A stretch of 31,983 nt of DNA, from assembly GCA_040437565.1 (NCBI GenBank), contig JBDOQK010000096.1:1-31983 (forward strand). The letters are read 5' to 3'. The notes beneath the pieces are model-generated. The model did no database searches, was not told the DNA's origin, and saw only the letters and a program-made list of their open reading frames with translations. Positions 19,816-31,515 of the stretch are shown in pieces; within the stretch, counting starts at the first letter, position 1; each line of letters begins with the position of its first letter. This DNA comes from Albugo candida. Taxonomy: Eukaryota; Oomycota; Peronosporomycetes; Albuginales. A program made the translations under genes and the position numbers.

Positions 19816-20733
19816 TTAGAAAAAAGAACGGTCATTCGCTGAAGAGAATGCAATGAGGAGCCGATTTTTATTTTTATTTTGAGATATCCAGATTTGGGTA
19901 TTGTAAGTTTTGGAAAATGTGGCGCCGATGACCCAATCATCACAAAAAGAAGATCGCACCACGAAGTAGCACAGTTCATCATTAGCGTTTCGTACAAAAT
20001 AATTGACCTTGGTGAGTTCGTATTGAACTTTATCCTTTCCAAGGTGGAATGTGAACGTGGGAAACTCCAGTGCCTCGATCGCATGGCAGTCGAAACCTTT
20101 ACCGTGAAGAGGGTGCGCATCAGTATTGTTACTTTGGAAATCTCGGGTAATGGCGTCATATGCCCATTTCGGAAATTCGCTACGCATGGAATCATATGAA
20201 AAGGTGACTTTTTGATAAAGACGCGGCTTGCCTTCGAATGAGAACGTGGCTATTACGTGACCGAACTCTTGTACTAACTCGGGTTTCCGGTCTTGAACAG
20301 GACTAAGGGTTGTACTTGCCATCACCACCGATTCGTTTCTCAATTTCTCCAATCTAGATTTTGTTGTAATGAACATTCTTGGCTGCGACCGTTCACGATT
20401 CCACTTGTATACGAAGGATCGACTCCTATAAATACTCGCTTCCTCAAAAAGAAGAGTAGCCCCAAGTGGTTTAAGGGAGTAACCTGCTCGAATCATGTTC
20501 ATTTGTAGTTCAACACCTTTATAAGTGTTCGCGATTGTGGACGCTTCTGTAATGTCGTTCGAAGTCAATCCAAAAAACGTCTCCTCTGCGTTTGGGTTAG
20601 ACAACTTCACTGGTATTTTTATCAGTATATGTAAATCACCCAGGAGTTTTAAGGAAGTGACACAAACAGGGACTTCAAGCCCAATTGAATACTGGAGTGC
20701 AAAGACCAAAATATATGTTGTTGCAAGTAACAT
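19816..20733 (-). CDS. Secreted pepsin-like protein lacking catalytic motifs (305 aa)
   Basis: The only long intact frame in the window. Residues 1-18 (MLLATTYILVFALQYSIG) form a signal peptide, so the product should be secreted. The C-terminal 125 residues resemble the C-lobe of family A1 aspartic proteases: FPKWAYDAITRDF (187-199), GFDCHAIEALEFPTFTFHLG (213-232), YELTKVNYFVRN (238-249), a Cys pair C216/C255, and DWVIGATFSKTYNT (266-279) in the place of the usual (W)(I/V)(I/L)G..F...Y. Where a protease has its second D(T/S)G triad, just before this, there is YDSM (180-183), so the Gly is lost. I find no first DTGS motif, and the N-lobe part is shorter than the usual 200 or so residues. If folded it would be an inactive protease-like protein: a decoy, inhibitor or binding protein by inference. 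No RXLR motif follows the signal peptide. The start is the first ATG that gives the signal peptide. The family link is my reading of motifs, not a search. Confidence 0.65.
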   Translation of the reverse strand: MLLATTYILVFALQYSIGLEVPVCVTSLKLLGDLHILIKIPVKLSNPNAEETFFGLTSNDITEASTIANTYKGVELQMNMIRAGYSLKPLGATLLFEEASIYRSRSFVYKWNRERSQPRMFITTKSRLEKLRNESVVMASTTLSPVQDRKPELVQEFGHVIATFSFEGKPRLYQKVTFSYDSMRSEFPKWAYDAITRDFQSNNTDAHPLHGKGFDCHAIEALEFPTFTFHLGKDKVQYELTKVNYFVRNANDELCYFVVRSSFCDDWVIGATFSKTYNTQIWISQNKNKNRLLIAFSSANDRSFF

Positions 20734-22362
20734 TGATGTATCGCGTAAATTTGAAAATGAAGAGTGGATCTGCCGGGTGAGCTAAGCCATAAAGTGCAAA
20801 AGAGGTACATACTGTTTTCCCAGCGGCATATTGTATCGATCCAATGATCAAAGAGGATCAGGTATAGGTATCCAAATTTATAGAGTAGTAAATGGAAGAG
20901 AAGTTGTACGGCTGTACCATTTACGACGTCATGTTTTTGGGGAAACTTGCCCAACAGAATGAATACATACATTTACCTCTTTGACATTAATATTACCAGT
21001 TATATTAAGACAACTAGGTAGTTTTCAAACCAATCAGCGGGATCCTGAAAATTGATTGCTATGAAACCCTTTTTAACAGTTTCAATGCAACGTTCAATCG
21101 ACTACTGCTCGACACAAGAAAAGTACGGATGGAGGAATAGGGTCAGATTTACATGCACTGGCTACTACGGCTTTGAAGTATTACACATTTTCACGCGCTA
21201 TATTATCGAATTGCATAGGCATGTGATGTGAGCAATTCATGCATTATGTGGGGATTTGATCTCCCACCACCCTGAAATACAATTCTCCCTGCGTTTTTAA
21301 ATTATTACAGTGTGTCTTTGATTTTTACTACCGTATGTCTCAGCTTATATTGCTGTCATGTGTTTCTGGTTTATATTGCCATTAAATGTACGTGATTATA
21401 TTATTAGCATGCGTTTTTATTTATAATATTTCACCGGTGTACTTCATATAATTATCGCAATTGACGCGAGCACATCCAATGATTTTCCTGCGTCTATTTT
21501 GTGCGATAAGGAGTTTTATTCCTTCACATTACGCAACTTTTTCTTTCTCTTATCTATCACTTACATTGTTATGTGCATCGTCAAGTGGATATCATATCCT
21601 GATCTACGACTGTAGCGCCTCCACAAGCTGGAATAGGTGCAGCTTGAGGCAGACAACTCCATTCACACTTTATATCTCGTGTATATTCACTACCTATGAG
21701 GCCTGCTCTTCGCAGCGATTGGAAAGGACGATTGTAAATCATTCTTTCTAACCACAATCTTAATGGTGGTCTGCACTTCCATCTCGTTTGTGCATGTTTT
21801 ATAGAGCAAAATGAAGTCGATTAAAACTATGCTATGCACTTATATATAGCATTTGATCTTTGAGCTAGCTTCACCTTTCTTCTTAGCATCGAAGGGTACA
21901 CTGGTACTTAAAGCAGCTGATCTGGATACAACGTACTTGTAGATCGCGGGAAACTGTCTCGCATAATCGCTACTTCTGCCATCAATTCAATATCAATAAT
22001 GCGTTTTCTTTGGCTTCTATCGACTTTTCATCCGCACAAAAGACACGTTTAACAATCCGGAATAATCGTGTCTCGCTTTAGGAATCCGGCTTTTGCTTTG
22101 TTCGTCACTAAAACAGCTTGTTCATGCAAACGCTTATCACATTGGCTCGTTGTATTCTAGTTTGAGAAAAACGACTAGAGGATTGGTGGCTTGAAGCATT
22201 CATGTTATTGATTACCATTACAATATTTTGAGCCAGAGTATTGATTGTCCGCAAGACACATGAGTATTTTCTTTGTCCAGGTCTAAATTATATATCCTAG
22301 TCTAGTCTTCTACAAGAAGACCCATAACAGGTTAAAGGCCGACCTTACCTGAACGGCTTTTT
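20734..22362. other. No secure gene; one degenerate tandem repeat
   Basis: The upstream flank of the secreted-protein gene has no clear promoter motif. Minus-strand crumbs at about 21190-21000 (TVKKGFIAINFQDPADWFEN) and 22150-21880 (IELMAEVAIMRDSF) look protein-like but I cannot assign them. Confidence 0.4.
21300..21440. repeat. Degenerate tandem repeat, unit about 25-35 bp
   Basis: About four diverged units of the form atgt-(c)tt-(t)g-gtttatattgcc, AT-rich. The period drifts, so it is old or only a low-complexity tract. Confidence 0.4.
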
Positions 22363-22562
22363 CATGACAACATGGCATATGGGACGAAGAAAGACGGTCA
22401 CCACGTGGTGCCAGGCGGACGTCATGTGGAACGTGACATAGGCAATTTTGTAATTCCGTTGCACATCCATGTTGTGGTGTTGACAAATAAGGTTAATGCT
22501 AAATATATTTTACTTTTACTTCTACCTCTATTACAACAATTATATATCGAATACATTTAACA

Positions 22563-22574
22563 GGTTATGAGCCC
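22563..22574 (+). other. Copia primer-binding site, half-tRNA type
   Basis: GGTTATGAGCCC is the exact complement of GGGCTCATAACC, the anticodon arm of eukaryotic initiator tRNA-Met. Drosophila copia also uses an internal part of this tRNA. The site lies directly after the LTR end. Confidence 0.75.
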
Positions 22575-25270
22575 AAAGGAACGTGTTCGCGGCGCAGCTC
22601 AACAAGCTATAACCGCTGTGGTGGTCGATGGTCAGGAAACGACCAACGATCAACAATTGGAAGTCGGCAGTGCCCGCGCGGCACTGGTGGAGGTGATTGT
22701 TCGTCATGCTGGTGACCTTTCAGATCGGATATTTAGGATGAATCCTCGCGGACCGAACAAGTCAGACGACACCGCAAGGACTTTGCGGAGACAAGCACTT
22801 TTGGTTCAGTTTTAGTATCAGGGGCAGGTATAAACCTCCAGACTTTGAAGCATTGATAATCTCCCAATATTCTCCTCCCAAACGTTCACCGAATGTCTCG
22901 CCGTCCTCCTTCTTTGGTGCCTGATGAGAAGCTTATGCTGGGGATATGGTTGCCAAACGGCTCCGGTCGATGGCAACTATGGGTTGGATCTGAACACTGA
23001 CGCTGGGTTTCATGGGCAGGGTGGACCTGAAGGAGGTTACCCATGTTTGCGTATACCAATTACTGGTTACTACCAACCTGTGCAGGTTTCCGAAGGCGTG
23101 CCGGATGGTCTCCAACGAGATTTGGACTGCAACCTGTCGACGGAAACGAACTCTGCCATGGACTTGGTAGTGGGTTTAATGAATGTGGGAAAGAATTGGC
23201 GACAAGTTGGCTTCTCCGAGCATGCCTGTGATTTAATGTGACCTAAAGAAATCAAGTTTGATTTTCTTGGTCAACGCCTTGCAAGCATTGCATAGAGATA
23301 TTATCGTCGGCAGTATAAACTTTGTGGTGAGAGAGTCAAACATTGGAGCATCCTATGTAAAGGTTGCTCCAAATTTTCACTACCAAGATAGCAACTTCCC
23401 AGAGCAAGAAGTTGTGTATTGTGCCCAAGGCATCGCAGCGTAGCTGGATGGAAGAATGCTTATATCTAACAGCTTTGAGTGACGCTTTCGGCGGCCCGGA
23501 AAGCCTTGGCTTGGGCAACAATGTCCACTCTACTGATTCAACGATGCGCACGAAGACGTTGTCCCGTATGGACCTGAATAGGGCTGACTATCTACGATAG
23601 GCAAAAGAGCTCGCCCAATTTGCAAAATTGACGGCTCTACATTCGATTCAAAAATTCCCGTTGAGACGTTGTAAACGTCGTCGAGACGAAAAGGTAAAAA
23701 ACGTCCTGAAGTTCGCGTTTTAAAAAGGTGCTACCAATGTGGCAACAATGATCACCTAGAGGCAGTTTGCCCGAAGAAAAGGAAGTAAAGACAAGATGAA
23801 GAATGTATCGAAGTGTTATTGATGGGCGGTCGAGCTCAACCAGGAACTGGGTTTGGACAGCGGCTCAGGACCACAATTTGGTTAAATAATTGAGTGTGCT
23901 CGACGATAAGGTCGACTGCCATGACGAATGTTTATTTGCAGCCTCTGGAGGGGGACCCTTGAGTATCACCAAACAAGTGTGATGATCCGGGTCAAGGCAC
24001 TTGGTATTGCCAAAACCATCCGACTTCTCCATGTTGAATACGCATCAAATTTAGGACGTAACATCATTTCCTTCGGTAAATAGGAAAACAAGGGGTGCGT
24101 TCTTGAATACCGTGAAGGAATGCGTGTTTTGGACTCTCGCCCTGGTGATGTACCTATCAATAGACGTTGATCGTATCAATGTAATCGTTTCACTTTACGA
24201 TGGTATTCTGATTGACGATTTTCGTGGACCTGGTTCACCAAACAAGGCGGTTATGACAATCGTGACGGATGATGAACATGAACATAACATGCGTGCTGAG
24301 CATGGAAGCTTGTTACATGTTCATAGTCGTATGGTTATCTTTGTTATGACACAATCATCAAGATGAACCCTCGACCGTGCGTCTGGTATCAAACTGACTG
24401 ATAGTAGTTTTACTAGATGCCTGGCATGCGCACAAGGCAAGCAGACAAAGAACGTACAGTCACGCAAGAACAGCGGCTTGAATTCGCTCATCGATGTGAT
24501 CGGTGGCGTCATCTGCTCCTATCCAAATGCCTCATGAATCCTCGTAACTGACTAGGCAATAGGTATTTGATCAATTTTATCGATTATTCGTCGAACTATT
24601 ACCGACTTTTCCTTGCGAAGACTATGGGCGTTGCTGCGATGAAGTTCAAGCATTTCTTGATGTTCTTTGAAAAGCGATTCAGGTATCGTATACACGTTCG
24701 GCGTACAAACGTGGAGGCAAATACAAATCTCTAGACGTGTTTTGCAAGCTTACTGGTGTCTTACGACGAGTAAGGGAAAACAATACCCGGGAAGGTGATG
24801 GGAAGATGAAAGGATGCATGGCACCATCATCAACATGGTGCGAAGCATGGTGTTTACAGTGGGCTACCCTTAAAATTCTCTGGTCATTCCGCCGAATATG
24901 CAGGCTCCATCCTGACTCGAAGTCTCAATAAGGCAAGTGAAGGTGGGATCTTGCCTACTGATATCTTGTCTAAGAAACGACCGGTCTTAAGTGGCATTAT
25001 GATCTTTGGCTCCCCAAGGACGGTGCACCCAAACTAATAACAAATATTTGGGCGTTCACGTGAAAGCGGAAATCAATATCGGGAAGGACGATGGATTGAA
25101 CGGATATCGTGTCTACATACCAAAAGAGCATGCAGTGTTGTAATCAGCGTGTTAGGAATATTGAAACCCTTACCGATATTCAAGACAGTGAGTTGGTAAA
25201 AGATTCGCATGTACTGAAGATCAGCAGACGCTTGATGGCAACCATGTCAAGCGCTTAACAAACGACAGGT

Positions 25271-25370
25271 NNNNNNNNNNNNNNNNNNNNNNNNNNNNNN
25301 NNNNNNNNNNNNNNNNNNNNNNNNNNNNNNNNNNNNNNNNNNNNNNNNNNNNNNNNNNNNNNNNNNNNNN
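25271..25370. other. Assembly gap (100 N) in the Copia element
   Basis: Exactly 100 N, with no overlap in the flanks, in the reverse transcriptase part. Real sequence is likely missing. Confidence 0.99.
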
Positions 25371-26300
25371 TACGGATAATGTTGGACTCTGAGGATGCTT
25401 ATGTGTTGGAGCAAGGAGTGGTGACCGACTTACTCTTGAAAGCAAATGGTTTGGAATCGACAAACGGGGTTCGGACCCCAACTGAAAAAGAATGTAACGC
25501 AGAGAGAACGAAAGGATCGGAATTGTTGGTTGCATCATCCGAAGACATACTAGCAAGCATCAAACGTTTCAGTCCGTCGTTGGGAGTCTACTTTGCATTG
25601 CAAGATGCACTCTCCCTGATATCTATTTTGCAGTGCACCGCGCAACCAGGCAGACTCACAATTCGACGATGAGGGAATAGAAAGGGCCAAACGAAGGACG
25701 CGATACTTCTAGGTGACGAAGTCGCTGAAGATATGTGTTAAAATTAAAGCCAATGAGGGCACCCCGTCGAGGTCAAAAGATGGAGTAAGGATGCGTGCTG
25801 GCGATGAATGGTGCAGTGGTATCGTGGACGTACAAGAAGCAGACTGGTGTCTCGCTTAGCACCATGAAAAGGGAGTTCATCGCTGCATCGCATGATGGTT
25901 GTGAGTTTCTCCGGCTGATAAGATTGTTTGGTGAGCTGGTATGAAAGTTGTTGAGCCAGGATGGAAAATCAAGCGGTGATCAAGCCATTAGGAAGCAAGA
26001 AGAGTACCTCAAGCGCGAAACATGTCGACGTTCTATTCAAGTTTATCTGTTACGTTGATCAAGATAAGTTCTTTTAGACAACCTTTGTCAAGTCTGATGA
26101 TTTGAGGGTGGTTCCGTTGACGAAGGCACGACCGGTACCAAGGCTTTCGGACCTGCGTGTGATGTTCAAGTTAAAGGCCGTTCACGATGACGTCTAGGAG
26201 GAGTGTTACCACTTGCAACCTAGCATTGCTATCAATCACAGTCACCTAAACGCCATGCGCAGAACGTATAGAAAACAGAAAACGGCGTAATTGAAAGGTA

Positions 26301-28311
26301 CGTCTGAGCCACAGTCAGAAATCTGAAGTGCGTCTCGTCATCAAAGCCACTTTTCAATTACAGCGTCTAAAAAACTCCACGCTAGTGTGGAAATTGCCGG
26401 AACACCTGGCATTGGCATCGAAATGAATGACAAAAACAAGCAGCAGTACCATAAGTAGAGCTGGTAGATCGTCTTCCTTCAATGAATGCAGTCTACTCAA
26501 ATTAATATCCATCTCTCAGTTGTGTAATCGCACTGTTTCAGATAGATTCTTTTCTATGACCATTGTAGCATATAATAAAGAAAATTTTCCGTTTTTCTCC
26601 TCAGTTCATGCTTCAAGGTATGTTTATGATATCATGCTACTTAACACCAAAGAATTGCGATGGGCGAATGCTTGACGTGTTAGTTGCTCACATTCTCCTT
26701 ATTTTAGCTGCATCTTGCACCGTTTTCGTAGCAAAATACATAAAAAAAGAACGTGCGTGGAGAGAAGTTGGGAAAGAGCTTCCAGGAACAACGCACCTAA
26801 TGTCGCGTAAAGGTTTACGGTAAAAGGAATTCCGATTAGCTCATTTGATACCACGTTTTTATCATCAACCAGTTATATAAGATTTCACGCCAGCGAGCCG
26901 AATCATGTTGAGGACTACTTTATGCGTTCCGCTTCTCACCATGTGTGTGTGTCGACGAGTGCGTATCGACTGGCCTATTCTGTGACGAAATCATCACGAA
27001 TCTTAAACATGACGGCTGGAAATACAAAAGAATTTGCAGCGTGCCAGTGGTCTCTCGTTCTCGCCATAGGGATGAAAAGGATTGATTTAATGGAAGCCAG
27101 CAAGAATAATTGACTGTACGGGGCGACGGACATCAACATCACTCAACTATCATCAAAACGGTGATTCCCTATGGCACTCATAATCGTAAATGAATCATAT
27201 CAGCTCCTACGACGGAGGAATACGACTTTAATGATCCAGCTTGGAGTGGTTATTGGAAGAAAACCATTATCAAGTTACCAAATTGCTGTAGAATAGCCTT
27301 GTCCTACTCAAAAAGCGGATGATGTTCGCAAATCAGAAGTAAAACCTGTTGGATGAACCTCAAATATATGACATGAAAGTAATTCAAAATCGTTATTTGA
27401 ATGCAAATAAGTTTCGGAAATTCCAGTTATTTTTGGAAAAAATCAAGATCTTCCATAATTCAGCATCAAGCTCTTGTAATCTCAGCTATGATCAATGGGA
27501 TCAAAATACGTACGGAATACCGGCTAGATTCCCTCTCGTTGATCCGATTTATCATAAGCCCATCTTACTTATAAGAAGCGGTTTGTCGAGAATGTTTGAA
27601 TATGCACAGCGAAGCGTTGTCCATTCGAACATCTCTCTTATTTTATATAGAACTGAGAGGTTTAGCTGAGTTGTCCATTTTATGTGGCATTCACGGATAT
27701 GTAAACATAATTACCAATTCAACGAAAACCTCCTGCTCGACAATATATAGCTGGCCTTTGCACATATGTAAGAAAATGGCATACCTATTCCCCATGCATC
27801 ATGCGTCTGACGACAAGCACCACCAAAGAAAAGAAGCTCTTTCGCCAAGAGTCCCGCATGAGAATTCAAAAAGTTTGTAGCAAGTTAGACAGTTTTTTTC
27901 TATCTGATGGCTTATAAAAGGATGGCAAATACCATCCAAAGGTCTGATTATCCAGAGAAGGATTAGATATCCACCCAAAGCATGGATATGTTACAGTAAC
28001 AAAAGCGCTCCTGCTTGAATGTCAAGTCAAAGGAAAACTTTATTCTAAGATGTATCCTCTGTATTCGCAAACATGTTCTCGGAGCTCGCGCGGTGCTTAT
28101 TTTGTCAAAAATGAAAGCAATGATCCTAACTGACCCTTCTGAAGTACAACCACCTTGCAAAATATACGAATTTGTACAAAAGCTAGAGAAAGCTGCCTGC
28201 AAGAGAATACCACGTTCCTTTGTTGCGACCCTTTTCAAATTTCAGCTTCCTTACATGCAAGTTTACCAGCTTTGGCTTTTCGAACGGTCTTTCTGACAAT
28301 CCTGCCAAATG
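26301..28311. other. No recognisable gene
   Basis: Several open frames of 60-106 codons occur on the plus strand (26427-26823, 26922-27113, 27349-27669, 27596-27880, 28015-28296). None has a domain I know. One (26608-26823) contains a hydrophobic stretch (VLVAHILLILAASCTVFVA) that could span a membrane, but with no other support. In 27200-27300 another frame gives EEYDFNDPAWSGYWKKTIIK, again protein-like but unassigned. Confidence 0.4.
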
Positions 28312-28440
28312 GATCCACTGGATCTGGATCTGGATCTGGATCTGTTTCTGGATCTGTATCTGAGAGTTGGCTCCATTTGCTAAATGGATCTGGAGCTGGA
28401 TCTGAGAGTTGAGGCCATATGCTGAGTGGATCTAGATCCA
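28312..28440. repeat. GGATCT microsatellite with a 42-bp duplication
   Basis: Six or more tandem ggatct units at 28317-28355, with substitutions. A larger duplicated block follows in which ctgagagttg recurs 42 bases apart (28361 and 28403). It reads as a Gly-Ser repeat in one frame and Leu-Asp in another, so the short open frames over it are not evidence of a gene. Confidence 0.9.
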
Positions 28441-30906
28441 TTTGCAGCCCTAGTCTGTCATATTTTCAAATATGGGTACTCTTTCCAGCCAACCTAACTC
28501 GTAATCATAACTTTGGGTGCTGTTTTTAAGAGACAGGGCTGGTTAGCGGTTCCCTAAATGGTACGATAGATAATTGATTAGGGTTGTCTAGGGCAAGAAG
28601 AATGCTCCATTTATCATAAATCGAGATTTTAAATCCTTCACGGGATTAGAAGCAGCGGAAACAGCCAAATGCAGACATATCAACTTCATCATTATAAAAG
28701 ATCGATTGATGTTATTGTTACCATCACTCATAAAAGTAGCAGCTAAAATAGGTTGAACAGCATCGTTGTGATGGTTCAGGAGTGAGGCTAAAAAGATCCA
28801 AATCAACGCCGTAGAAACGGCGTGGTCTATGCTCATCTTTCATCCGATGAGACGATACGTTTACCAATCAGGATACTTGTCGCTCGCGTCTGTGGATTAT
28901 TTCAGCGAATAAGATGATTGTATCCCTCGTTATGGGGAAGATTCATGAAATGCTTACTACGTTTAATTTCTGTAAGGCGCATAAGACAAGCTTATCAGAC
29001 TTCCCTAGCAAGTAAATTTCCAGGATGGCACGTTTTCCTTATTCTATTACGTATATATGTCTGCAGTGCTCCCCCAAGAGAATACCTAGATTGCTGCTGG
29101 ATACCTAACATTTCATAGTCTGAATTACGTAATGCATCGTATCTTAAGCTCGGACTTTTCGCGAAGAAATAATTTCTCGGCTAATCTTTCATAAGAGCTT
29201 GGAATAAATAACATCACCACGAAATATAAATCGTATCACTTTTATTTCGAGATACATCAACGAGAAAGTTCTGCTACAATATCAATGAATTTGCACAGGA
29301 ATATGTTACACGGTATGGCTGACCAGTTTGTCCATCCTCGGTTGCATGTGTCTAAATTAGTAGAGTGAGACTTACTGACTACTATAGTTGTCAATGTTAT
29401 TTTAGATAACAAATATACATACGAAAATATAAAAAACGTTTCGTGAAATGCCTATGTGAGACGATATTATGTCTTCTCGTTGGTAGTCCTCTATTGCGGC
29501 AGGCTCGACCACCACAATACAAGCCTGTGTCCAAGGTGTATATGGTAAGACGTTGTCACTGCTCAAAAGAACCTTGATTACCGTGGTTTGCAAATTTGTG
29601 CGCGCCACACTACATCGAATATAGCCTCTAACTAGGATCAGAATTCCATTTGCATTTCGACTTGTCTGTGTCGTACCCGCATCAACGACCTCTGGCTTCC
29701 AAAAAGTTCACCGAACAATCTTTGCGTTCCGAATTTATCCAGCTACTTTGCAAGCCGAATTGTTCGTCTTGATCGTATCACTTCCACCAAAAGTAACGAA
29801 CGTGCACACTTAACGTGGTGTAGATCACGGAAATTGCAAAAGCTGTCAGACTATCTGATCTGTCCAGACGAAGTGAAGCGTCACCGCTTGCAATTCAAGC
29901 CACAAATGAGATAAAATCGGCTGGAAAACCTTCCATGCTGGGGAAAGTGTTAGCATCATTGCGCATGCAATATGCGTCCAACGTGGTCGGGATGAGAAGA
30001 ACTGATCCCAACAAGGGATTTACTCCCTTTATAATTGTGCCGTGTGGTCGAACTCGAGAAAGAGACGTTGATCGGATTACACGTCCCCACACGAAGGCTG
30101 CGTGCACAATATAATGTCGTGCTGAATAGCCTATAAAAACCGGAACGAGATCGGACTGGTAGCATCCGAAAAGCCAGACGAAACTGTATATCATCGAAAG
30201 TTGGTAAGACACGTTTCCGAAGATGCCGGGATCTAGACAAAAAAAACGTTTCAGCTTATATTGCATGCATTGCGTCCAGTCTCTCCCGTTGTGACCAATG
30301 TGTCAACATTGGATGAATCTTTGTTGGTTTGGGAGGTTTCCAGATAATTCGTGAGAGCGCGGAATAGCTGCAAAAAATGCTTCTTATCATTCCTTAGTAC
30401 AATACCCCCGCATTAAACGGTCGTTTACTTGAGCTCGCTAATCCAAGTGATGAAGCGGATCGTCGAGTGCGTACACTGTAATATCGGAGTGTCTATATCG
30501 TATAGTAAACTCAGCAACTATCTTTAGCCATATCCAATACGTTCATCTCTTCATCGCTCTAGTACTGTTCGACGAATGCTTTCTTCATTGGAAAAATGCC
30601 GCACTTTTAAAAAATGCATTGAATAATTCGAATTTCGAAAGCTGTAGCAAACGTTTTCCGAAATTTTTGATGTGGTTTGTCCGCCATGTCAACATAATCC
30701 AACATCTAAGGTACTCAGACTACCATTACCATCTTGATTGTGTAGTTTTTGGTCGCAGTGGAACTATATCGGCTGTTGCATTTAGTACTGACGGCGGTGT
30801 AGAACATCCATATCTGAGACTATGCCACTCGAGTCCATCTGATGCCACTTCTTCAATGCTTTTTTTCACCAAGAAAATAGTCTATCTGATTAAATCATTT
30901 ACCCAT
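28441..30906. other. No recognisable gene
   Basis: Open frames up to 123 codons (minus 30266-29895) occur but show no known motif. Plus-strand crumbs near 29780-29910 (LTWCRSRKLQKLSDYLICPD) and 30415-30470 (NGRLLELANPSDEADRRVRT) read as protein and may be parts of lost genes. Confidence 0.4.
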
Positions 30907-31515
30907 GTTTATCAGGTACGACGATAAATATGTCCTTCGGCTGTTAGGTCTCAGCGATGGTTTAATGAATTGTACACAAATTGTCGATGCAGTTCTCCAA
31001 TGCGAAGGAATAGTGGTCGATGCTTAGGGTGCAAAATGGCGAAGGAAACGAATACGCGTACCCTTGAGTAGGACCGTAAATGGTGGTCCACCTTCATGTC
31101 GACGAAGATATTTAAAACTTTTTTGCTGATTAGGTGACCTTTTTACTGAATTTGTTTCCGGAAAATTCAGTTTGGATTGACATCGATTGCTACACTGAAA
31201 TGGTCTCTGCTGTTGCGTCCACGTATATGATGAATGCCACAACTTGATAGATTTATCGTCTGGAAGCCATCACTAGACCGCGGGCAGTCGTGAAGTCGAA
31301 ACCATACCTATTCTTGCGGATGAAAACTGTTCGGTACGAGCAAGGTGTCTTTTACCCGATGTTGTAAAAGAGAAATGTCTCGGTTACAAATCAACATCAG
31401 CGCTATTCTAGTTCAAGTACGAGGCGAACGTATAGCATTATCTATAACAGGAACTTGCAACCAGTATAGAACTCGATCAACCACCGCTGAAGATGGGAAT
31501 TAATGTCGTAAATAC
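30907..31515 (+). pseudogene. Possible decayed coding region, product unknown
   Basis: One plus-strand frame gives, between stops, YDDKYVLRLLGLSDGLMNCT (about 30920-30980), then IPILADENCSVRARCLLPDV and VKEKCLGYKSTSALF (about 31300-31405), then SIELDQPPLKMGINVVNTAR (about 31465-31520). Keeping nearly one frame over 600 bases is more than chance would give. No family is recognised. Confidence 0.3.

Larger units (their letters stand above)
22363..26300 (+). mobile_element. Ty1/Copia LTR retrotransposon, decayed
   Basis: A fossil with several breaks in its genes. Parts in order: end of the 5' LTR at 22562 (closing ...ttaaca; its left edge is unresolved), primer site at 22563, gag-like region 22567-23700, a CX2CX4HX4C zinc knuckle at 23729-23770, a pre-integrase zinc region at about 24415-24500, integrase core at about 24565-24740, C-terminal reverse transcriptase at about 25380-25660, RNase H at about 25795-26060, a polypurine tract at 26196-26203 and the start of the 3' LTR (tgttacc) at 26204. 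The order integrase before reverse transcriptase is that of Copia, not Gypsy. Much of the reverse transcriptase falls at the gap 25271-25370. The outer limits are approximate because I could not align the two LTRs; that also means its age cannot be estimated here beyond old. Confidence 0.85.

Noticed and set aside
19816-20733. RXLR or Crinkler effector
   Set aside because: There is a signal peptide but no RXLR, EER or LFLAK motif behind it.
21461-21751. 96-codon plus-strand frame
   Set aside because: Cys/Ser/aromatic-rich text typical of chance frames, with no domain.
22372-22560. 62-codon frame before the Copia element
   Set aside because: It ends in the AT-rich LTR sequence and has no protein family match. 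It is probably LTR DNA.
26608-26823. Small membrane protein
   Set aside because: One hydrophobic stretch in a 71-codon frame, with no homology, start context or neighbour support.
28155-28412. Gly-Ser repeat protein (GSGSGSVSGSVSES)
   Set aside because: The open frame is produced by the GGATCT microsatellite, and the minus strand is equally open.
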